Source: Quatrionicoccus australiensis
GTDB lineage: Bacteria > Pseudomonadota > Gammaproteobacteria > Burkholderiales > Rhodocyclaceae
NCBI RefSeq assembly: GCF_020510525.1
Contig: NZ_CP075188.1
Span: forward strand, 3,968,001 to 4,032,000
Direction: 5' to 3'
DNA: 64,000 nt
The translations under genes were made by a program, and so were the position numbers. Below are positions 58,665-64,000 of this stretch, one piece after another; positions within the stretch are counted from its first letter, which is position 1; every line of letters begins with the position of its first letter. Below the pieces are notes generated by a model. That model saw only the letters and a program-made list of their open reading frames with translations, was not told the DNA's origin and made no database searches.

Positions 58665-59434
58665 CCGGCCCCTTGCTCGAAGCCCGCCAACTGGCCGTCG
58701 AAATCGGCGGTCGGCGCGTCGTCGACCGTCTCGACCTGGTGCTGAACGGCGGCGAACGCCTGGCCATTCTCGGCCGCAACGGCGCCGGCAAGTCGACGCT
58801 GCTCGCGACGCTGGCCGGCCTGCGCCCGCCGGCCGCCGGCGCCGTGCTGCTTGGCAGCGAAGATGCCGCGCTGTTGCCGCCGCGCGATGCGGCGCTACGC
58901 CGCGCCTGGCTCGGCCAGTTCCATGCCGACCCGTTCGGCTCGACCGTACTCGAAACGGCGCTGACCGGCCGGCATCCGCATCTCGGTCGCTGGGACTGGG
59001 AAACGACGCGCGATGCCGATCTGGCACGCGGCGCACTGGCCGCAGTTGGTTTGCAAGGCATGGAAGAACGCCAGATCCACACGCTGTCCGGCGGCGAACG
59101 CCAGCGCCTGTCGATCGCCACGCTGCTCACCCAGGCGGCGCCGCTCTACCTGCTCGACGAACCGCTGTCGCACCTCGACCTCAATCACCAGATGGCCGCG
59201 CTCGAACTGTTTGCCGGTACCGCCTGCGACTGCGGCGCCGGCATCGTCATGGTTTTGCACGACCCGGCTCTGGCCCACCGTTTTTGCGACCGCGCGCTGC
59301 TCATCCACGGCGACGGCCGCTACGAACTCGGACCGGTCGACGCCATCCTGACTGCCAAAACGCTGTCCGGGCTCTACGGCTACACCCTGCGCCAGATCGA
59401 CGACAACGGCCGGCGCTGCTTCATCCCGGAGTAA
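58661..59434 (+). CDS. btuD: Vitamin B12 ABC transporter ATPase BtuD
   Basis: A 257-residue ABC ATPase: Walker A GRNGAGKS (38-45), Q-loop in WLGQFHAD, signature LSGGERQRLSIATLL, Walker B LYLLDEPLSHLD and H-loop VLHD. It powers BtuC. Translational coupling with btuC is indicated by the 4-bp overlap. Confidence 0.93.
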   Translation: MTGPLLEARQLAVEIGGRRVVDRLDLVLNGGERLAILGRNGAGKSTLLATLAGLRPPAAGAVLLGSEDAALLPPRDAALRRAWLGQFHADPFGSTVLETALTGRHPHLGRWDWETTRDADLARGALAAVGLQGMEERQIHTLSGGERQRLSIATLLTQAAPLYLLDEPLSHLDLNHQMAALELFAGTACDCGAGIVMVLHDPALAHRFCDRALLIHGDGRYELGPVDAILTAKTLSGLYGYTLRQIDDNGRRCFIPE

Positions 59435-59437
59435 GAC

Positions 59438-60025
59438 ATGGTTACCCACGAACAACGCATGCAGAAGAAGAAGGCCGTGATCGACAACCAGATCGCAGCC
59501 GCCCAGGCCGAACGCGGCGTGCTGCTGATCAACACTGGCAACGGCAAGGGCAAGTCGAGCGCTGCTTTCGGCGTCGTCGCCCGCGCCCTCGGCCACGGTC
59601 TCAAGGTCGGCGTCGTGCAGTTCGTCAAGAGCCGCTCGGACACCGGCGAGGAAGCCTTCTTCCGCACCCAGCCCAACGTTACCTGGCATGTCGGCGGCGA
59701 AGGCTTCACCTGGGAAACCCAGGACAAGGAACGCGATGCCGCCGCCGCCCGGCACGCCTGGGCGATTGCCGGCGAACATCTGAGCAACCCGGAAATCGGC
59801 CTGGTCGTGCTCGACGAGATGACCTACGCCTTCAAGTACGGCTGGCTCGATCTCGATGCCGTCATCGCCAAGCTGCTCGCCCGGCCGCTCATGCAACACG
59901 TCATCGTCACCGGCCGCGGCGCCCCGGAAGCCCTGCGTGCCGCCGCCGACACGGTGAGCGACATCGGCAACGAGAAACACGCCTTCCAGGCCGGCATCAA
60001 GGCAATGCCGGGGCTGGAGTGGTGA
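59438..60025 (+). CDS. cobO: Cob(I)alamin adenosyltransferase CobO/BtuR
   Basis: A 195-residue CobA/CobO-type enzyme that transfers the adenosyl group of ATP to cob(I)alamin or cobyrinic acid diamide. It has the P-loop GNGKGKSS (34-41) and the conserved VGVVQFVKS, FTWETQDKERD and VVLDEMTYAFKYGWLD. It starts 3 bp after btuD. Adenosylcobalamin is the cofactor of the mutase at 45386-47536. Confidence 0.95.
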   Translation: MVTHEQRMQKKKAVIDNQIAAAQAERGVLLINTGNGKGKSSAAFGVVARALGHGLKVGVVQFVKSRSDTGEEAFFRTQPNVTWHVGGEGFTWETQDKERDAAAARHAWAIAGEHLSNPEIGLVVLDEMTYAFKYGWLDLDAVIAKLLARPLMQHVIVTGRGAPEALRAAADTVSDIGNEKHAFQAGIKAMPGLEW

Positions 60026-60079
60026 GTCCCGGCCAGTTCCACACCTAGCCGCAAGCCCGTTTTACCTGCCGCAGCCGCC

Positions 60080-61363
60080 ATGTCGCTCGCCTGTCCTGCC
60101 CTGCTCATCGCCGCCCCCGCCTCCGGCCAGGGCAAGACCACCGTCACCGCCGCGCTCGCCCGGCTGCATGCGCGGCAAGGCCGGCGCGTCACCGTGTTCA
60201 AGTGCGGCCCGGATTTTCTCGATCCGCAGATTCATGCCGTGGCCAGCGGTCGACCGTGCCAGAACCTCGATTTCGGCATGTGCGGCGAGGACGATGCGCG
60301 CTGGCGGCTGGCGCGCGCCGCGCGCGATTCCGACCTGATCCTCGTTGAAGGCGTCATGGGCCTGTTCGACGGAACACCGTCAGCTGCCGACATCGCCTGC
60401 CGCTTCGGCATCCCGGTCATGGCGATGATCGATGCCGGATCGATGGCCCAGACTTTCGGTGCCGTCGCGCACGGGCTGGCTAGCTACCGGCCCGGCCTGC
60501 CTTTTGCCGGCGTACTGGCCAACCGCGTCGGCAGCGAACGCCATGCCGGCATGCTCAAGGACAGCCTGCCACCCGGCATGGGCTGGTTCGGCGCGTTGTC
60601 GCGCAATGCCGCAGCAGCACTGCCCGAACGTCACCTCGGCCTGCTGCAGGCAGCCGAAATCGACGACCTGGAAAGCCGCCTCGACCAGCTCGCCGATGCG
60701 CTGGCCGCCACCGCAACAGTCAACCTGCCGCAGGGCATCGAATTCGCCGACTTTTCCGCACCCAGCGTCGCGCCGCTGCTCGCCGGCCGGCGCATCGCAA
60801 TCGCCCGCGACGCCGCCTACGGCTTCATCTACCCGGCCAACCTGGAAATGCTGACGGCGCTCGGTGCCGAATTGCACTTCTTCTCGCCGATTGCCGGCGA
60901 CACCTTGCCTCCGTGCGACGCCGTATGGCTGCCCGGCGGCTATCCCGAACTGCACGCCGCGGCGCTTTCAGCCAACGCGGCGCTGTGGACCGCCTTGCGC
61001 GCCCACGTCGCGGCCGGCAAACCACTGCTCGCCGAGTGCGGCGGCATGATGAGCCTGTTCGAGCAGGTCACCGACAAGGCCGGCACGACGCATGCCTTCG
61101 CCGGGCTGCTGCCCGGCATCTCGGTCATGCAGCCACGCCTGGCCGCCCTCGGCACCCAGTTCGCCGAGCTGCCGGAAGGGCGACTGGCCGGCCACACCTT
61201 CCATTATTCGAAGAGCGAAACACCACTGTCGCCGCTAGTGCACGCCAGCACGCCGGATGGCCGCAAGGGCGAGGCGATTTACCGGCTGGCGCGCCTGACC
61301 GCTTCCTACGTACATTTCTACTTTCCATCGAACCCGCTCGCCTGCGCTGCCCTGTTTGCCTGA
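60080..61363 (+). CDS. cobB: Cobyrinate a,c-diamide synthase CobB/CbiA
   Basis: A 427-residue enzyme: an N-terminal dethiobiotin-synthetase-like ATP domain (APASGQGKTTVTAAL, FKCGPDFLDPQIH) and a C-terminal class I glutamine amidotransferase domain with the catalytic Cys in LLAECGGMM and the His in ASYVHFYF. It amidates side chains a and c of the corrin ring, which implies at least part of a corrin biosynthesis or remodelling pathway beyond uptake. Confidence 0.94.
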   Translation: MSLACPALLIAAPASGQGKTTVTAALARLHARQGRRVTVFKCGPDFLDPQIHAVASGRPCQNLDFGMCGEDDARWRLARAARDSDLILVEGVMGLFDGTPSAADIACRFGIPVMAMIDAGSMAQTFGAVAHGLASYRPGLPFAGVLANRVGSERHAGMLKDSLPPGMGWFGALSRNAAAALPERHLGLLQAAEIDDLESRLDQLADALAATATVNLPQGIEFADFSAPSVAPLLAGRRIAIARDAAYGFIYPANLEMLTALGAELHFFSPIAGDTLPPCDAVWLPGGYPELHAAALSANAALWTALRAHVAAGKPLLAECGGMMSLFEQVTDKAGTTHAFAGLLPGISVMQPRLAALGTQFAELPEGRLAGHTFHYSKSETPLSPLVHASTPDGRKGEAIYRLARLTASYVHFYFPSNPLACAALFA

Positions 61364-61468
61364 AACTCTCCGTTTTTTACGAAGAGTTAATGCACTTAAT
61401 CCATATTTTTCCGGAAACATAAGCCGGCTATGATCCGGCCCGTAGCACTCACCTCGATGGAGACAAAA

Positions 61469-62338
61469 ATGAAATCATTTGCTTTGATGGCCGCGGCTCT
61501 GGTCCTCGGCTTTACGCTGACCACCGGTGACGCCGAAGCCGCCCGTCGCCTCGGTGGCGGCAGCTCTTCCGGCATGCAGCGCCAGGCCGTGACCCCGAAC
61601 AAGGCGACCAACGCCGCCCCGACCCAGCAGCAGGCAGCACCGGCCGCCGCACCGCAAGCCCAGCCCAAGCGCTCGTGGATGGGTCCGCTCGCCGGCCTCG
61701 CCGCCGGTCTCGGCCTCGCCGCGCTGGCTTCGCACTTCGGCTTTGGCGAAGGCCTGGCCAACATGATGATGATCGGCCTGCTGGTCATGGGCGCCGTGAT
61801 GCTGTTCGGCTTCCTGATGCGCAAGAAGGCGGCCAGTGCCCAGCCCGGCATGCAGTACGCCAATGCCAACGCCGGTTACGGCGGCAATGCGCCGCGCCAG
61901 CCGGACTTCATTCCGGCCGGCGGCTCTGCCGCTCCGGCTGCCAATGAGGCAAGCAACGGCAACATTCCGGCCGGCTTCGATGTCGATGGCTTCGTGCGCA
62001 ACGCCAAGGTCAATTTCATCCGCCTGCAGGCCGCCAACGATGCCGGCAATCTCGACGACATCCGGGAATTCACGTCGCCCGAGATGTTTGCCGAGATCAA
62101 GCTGGGCATGGCCGACCGCGGTGCTGAAAAGCAGGAAACCGATGTCGTCCAGCTCAACGCCGAAGTCCTCGACGTTGCCGAAGAAGCCAGCCGTTACGTC
62201 GTCAGCGTGCGCTTCACCGGCCTGATCCGCGAGGAAAAGAACGCCGCACCGGAAGCCTTCGACGAAATGTGGCACATGACCAAGCCGCGCAGCGGCAATG
62301 GCGGCTGGGTGCTGGCCGGTATCCAGCAAGTCCAGTAA
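61469..62338 (+). CDS. Tim44-like domain protein with signal peptide and membrane segment
   Basis: A 289-residue protein: signal peptide (1-24, GDAEA), low-complexity Gln/Ala/Pro region, two hydrophobic stretches (about 70-87 and 91-114) and a C-terminal Tim44-like domain (about 170-289: FVRNAKVNFIRLQAANDAGNLDDIREFTSPEMFAEIKLGMADRG). The start at 61469 is chosen for GGAG just upstream. Bacterial members are of unknown function, probably binding lipids or peptides at the membrane. Confidence 0.87.
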   Translation: MKSFALMAAALVLGFTLTTGDAEAARRLGGGSSSGMQRQAVTPNKATNAAPTQQQAAPAAAPQAQPKRSWMGPLAGLAAGLGLAALASHFGFGEGLANMMMIGLLVMGAVMLFGFLMRKKAASAQPGMQYANANAGYGGNAPRQPDFIPAGGSAAPAANEASNGNIPAGFDVDGFVRNAKVNFIRLQAANDAGNLDDIREFTSPEMFAEIKLGMADRGAEKQETDVVQLNAEVLDVAEEASRYVVSVRFTGLIREEKNAAPEAFDEMWHMTKPRSGNGGWVLAGIQQVQ

Positions 62339-62361
62339 GACCGACGCAGCAGATGGCAGAA

Positions 62362-62392
62362 GGCCGGCGGAGCAATCCAGCCGGCCTTTTTT
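62362..62392 (+). terminator. Rho-independent terminator after the Tim44-like gene
   Basis: GGCCGGC and GCCGGCC form a 7-bp stem around an 11-nt loop, followed by TTTTTTA. Confidence 0.88.
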
Positions 62393-62404
62393 ACGGAGGT
62401 GCAC

Positions 62405-62686
62405 ATGGCAGCCTCAATCATCGGCGAGTTCGTCGTGTCCGTGATCGGCGAAGTCCTCGTCCAGATTGTCTTTTACTACACCGGCAAGGCGGTCGTGCCG
62501 GTGATCAGCCTCGGTCGCTGGCTGACCGCCAGCCTGAGCGATACCGCGCCGCCCAGCCGGGCAAGCCGCCTGTCCTGGGTCGATGCCGCCGGGCGCCGGG
62601 TGGTCAGCCTGGACGGCCAGGCGCTGGCCGGCTTTCTCTTCTACATCGCCCTGATTCTGTTTCTGGTTCTCTATTACCAACTCTAA
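62405..62686 (+). CDS. Small membrane protein of unknown function
   Basis: A 93-residue protein with two hydrophobic helices, at 4-26 and 74-92, separated by a polar stretch (SLSDTAPPSRASRLSWVDAAGRRVV). A perfect GGAGGT (62395-62400) stands before the ATG at 62405. Its last 4 bp overlap the end of the convergent HybE-like gene. Family not recognised. Confidence 0.68.
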   Translation: MAASIIGEFVVSVIGEVLVQIVFYYTGKAVVPVISLGRWLTASLSDTAPPSRASRLSWVDAAGRRVVSLDGQALAGFLFYIALILFLVLYYQL

Positions 62687-63195
62687 CGCTTGCCGGCGAG
62701 ACGGCGGAAAAAGCCGCGCCGGGAAGTGTCGGGCGCCGGTGCGGCGGGCGGGCTCGGCGGCACTGCCGATGGCATGCCGAAAATGAAGGCTTGCAGCGCG
62801 TCGACCGCTATCTGGCGGGCAGCGGCCATGTCCGGGACCAGACTCATCGGCGTGATCAGCGTACTGAACTGATAGGTACCGAGTTCCTCCTCGCGCGCCG
62901 CAACGAAGGGCAGCGTGCCGCCCGGCAGTTCGAGAAAGCGGCGCTGCCCGGCCGGAATCTCGCCCCACAGCGTGCCACCACCGGGCAACAGGTAAAGGCG
63001 CAGGAACCACGGCGTGATGACGACACCGAACCAGTCGCCGGCATGCCGGGCGAAGCCGAGGCTTTCGACATCCAGCGCCGGATTGATTTCCGCCATGTCC
63101 GGCTCGCCGCGCTGCCAGACGGTGCGGTAATGGGCGGCAAGCAGTGCCGCCGGACTCTCGGCATACGATACAACGGGGGAATCGGCCTGGTTCAT
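62683..63195 (-). CDS. Second HybE-like (HupJ/HoxT-family) protein
   Basis: A 170-residue paralogue of HoxT (16972-17442). Shared segments are NPALDVESLGFARHAGDWFGVVITPWFLRLYLLPG (compare HoxT), GTLPFVAAREEELGTYQFSTLITPM, and a basic C-terminal tail (RRGFFRRLAGKR). The start at 63195 (MNQADSP) is preferred; the upstream open frame is a shadow of selO. It lies far from the hydrogenase operon, next to selO; whether it acts on a hydrogenase is unknown. Confidence 0.8.
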   Translation of the reverse strand: MNQADSPVVSYAESPAALLAAHYRTVWQRGEPDMAEINPALDVESLGFARHAGDWFGVVITPWFLRLYLLPGGGTLWGEIPAGQRRFLELPGGTLPFVAAREEELGTYQFSTLITPMSLVPDMAAARQIAVDALQAFIFGMPSAVPPSPPAAPAPDTSRRGFFRRLAGKR

Positions 63196-63254
63196 CAGCG
63201 GCAAGCGACACGGATTAAAGCCGGCATTCTCCGCCGACTTGGCGACGCTGCCAA

Positions 63255-64000
63255 TCAGCTCGAGCAGCTGACCGCGAGTCCGTTCGCCCAGTCCGGCGGC
63301 AAGGCAGCGTAAGCCTCGAACTCCGGCTGTTCGTCGTAAGGCCGGCGCAGGCAGGTGAGCAGGCGCTGCACTTCCGAAAAGTCGCCAGTCTTCGCTTTGC
63401 GGATCGCCACTTCGGCCAGCCAGTTGCGCAGCACGTACTTCGGACTGGCCGCCCGCATCGCCGCCTGCCGCTCGGCATCCGGCCACGGTGTCTGCGCCAG
63501 GCGAGCGCGCCACTCGGCGAGCCAGGTATCGCAAGCGCTGCGGTCGACGAACAGGTCGCGCAAGGGGGCGTCGGTTTTGGCCATATTTTCGCGGTCGACC
63601 GTTGCCGGCAATTTCGCCAGCGAACGGAAGAACAGCGTGAAGTCGGGACGGTGCTGCTGCAGGAAACCGAAGGTTTCGCCGATGAAGTCCTCGTCGTCGG
63701 GCAAACCGTCGCGCAGACCGAGCTTGGCGCGCATCAGTTGCTCGAACCTGCCTTCGAAGGCCGGGCCGTAATGCTCGTCGACCGCGGCCTTGCACTGCGC
63801 CGGCCGGCCGATCAGCGGCAGGAAGGCATCGGCCAGGCGATAGAGATTCCACTGCCCGATATGCGGCTGATTGCGGTAGGTATAGCGTCCCTGGTCATCG
63901 GAGTGATTGCAGATATGGCCGGGGTCGAAGGCTTCCATGAAACCGAACGGGCCGTAATCGAGGGTCAGGCCAAGAATCGACATGTTGTCGGTGTTCATCA
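63255..64000 (-). CDS. selO: Protein adenylyltransferase SelO/YdiU (3' part; start beyond window)
   Basis: The C-terminal 248 or so residues of SelO, a pseudokinase-fold enzyme that transfers AMP to Ser/Thr/Tyr of redox proteins. Recognisable segments are [45 protein letters not shown] and the terminal [16 protein letters not shown]. The terminal motif has Cys where eukaryotic SELENOO has selenocysteine. The gene continues to the right of the window edge. Confidence 0.92.
   Translation of the reverse strand, partial: MNTDNMSILGLTLDYGPFGFMEAFDPGHICNHSDDQGRYTYRNQPHIGQWNLYRLADAFLPLIGRPAQCKAAVDEHYGPAFEGRFEQLMRAKLGLRDGLPDDEDFIGETFGFLQQHRPDFTLFFRSLAKLPATVDRENMAKTDAPLRDLFVDRSACDTWLAEWRARLAQTPWPDAERQAAMRAASPKYVLRNWLAEVAIRKAKTGDFSEVQRLLTCLRRPYDEQPEFEAYAALPPDWANGLAVSCSS

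Overview
The window is GC-rich, densely coding proteobacterial chromosome. Its gene content points to a betaproteobacterium, most likely of the Rhodocyclaceae (Dechloromonas/Azonexus-like); this is inferred from gene families and operon order, not from a marker gene. No tRNA, rRNA, CRISPR array, prophage or insertion sequence was seen.

Region 1 (1-23.7 kb) is one long hydrogen-metabolism locus, read on the minus strand from 23673 down to about 2967. The order is hoxK-G-Z-M-L-O-Q-R-T-V, hypA-B-(small membrane gene)-F-C-D-E, hypX, hoxA-B-C, nearly the order of the Ralstonia/Cupriavidus membrane-bound hydrogenase operon. It encodes the energy-conserving uptake hydrogenase (HoxKG plus cytochrome b HoxZ), its dedicated maturation factors, the general Hyp machinery, the HypX enzyme that makes the active-site CO under air, and the H2-sensing regulatory hydrogenase (HoxBC) with the sigma54 activator HoxA. 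The small subunit carries all six proximal-cluster cysteines of oxygen-tolerant enzymes. The expected sensor kinase gene hoxJ is absent: a GAF-GGDEF protein follows hoxC. The nickel regulator gene nikR lies at the window edge. A 516-bp near-palindrome and a 57-bp tandem repeat separate hypD from hypE.

Region 2 (24-38 kb): divergent from hoxK is a 1664-residue CBS/PAS/GAF/GGDEF/EAL/CZB signalling protein. Then come oxyR, a divergent di-heme cytochrome c peroxidase and the complete cytochrome c maturation operon ccmABCDEFGHI. The peroxidase promoter region has an OxyR-type and an FNR/ANR-type site, and ccmA has a perfect FNR/ANR box.

Region 3 (37.8-54 kb): a DHH phosphoesterase, two unrecognised genes, the propionyl-CoA pathway (PccA, PccB, MeaB, methylmalonyl-CoA mutase) with a divergent GntR/FCD regulator, a CetA/CetB-like bipartite energy-taxis pair, acetate permease ActP with its DUF485 partner, an enoyl-CoA hydratase, a TauE/SafE permease and an EVE-domain protein.

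Region 4 (54.5-64 kb): probable 6S RNA beside zapA and a ZapB-like gene, then a cobalamin riboswitch controlling btuB-btuC-btuD-cobO-cobB. This B12 supply fits the B12-dependent mutase in region 3. A Tim44-like protein, a small membrane protein, a second HybE-like protein and the 3' part of selO end the window.

Together the genes describe a respiratory bacterium that oxidises H2, acetate and propionate, moves between oxic and anoxic conditions, and takes up and adenosylates cobalamin.
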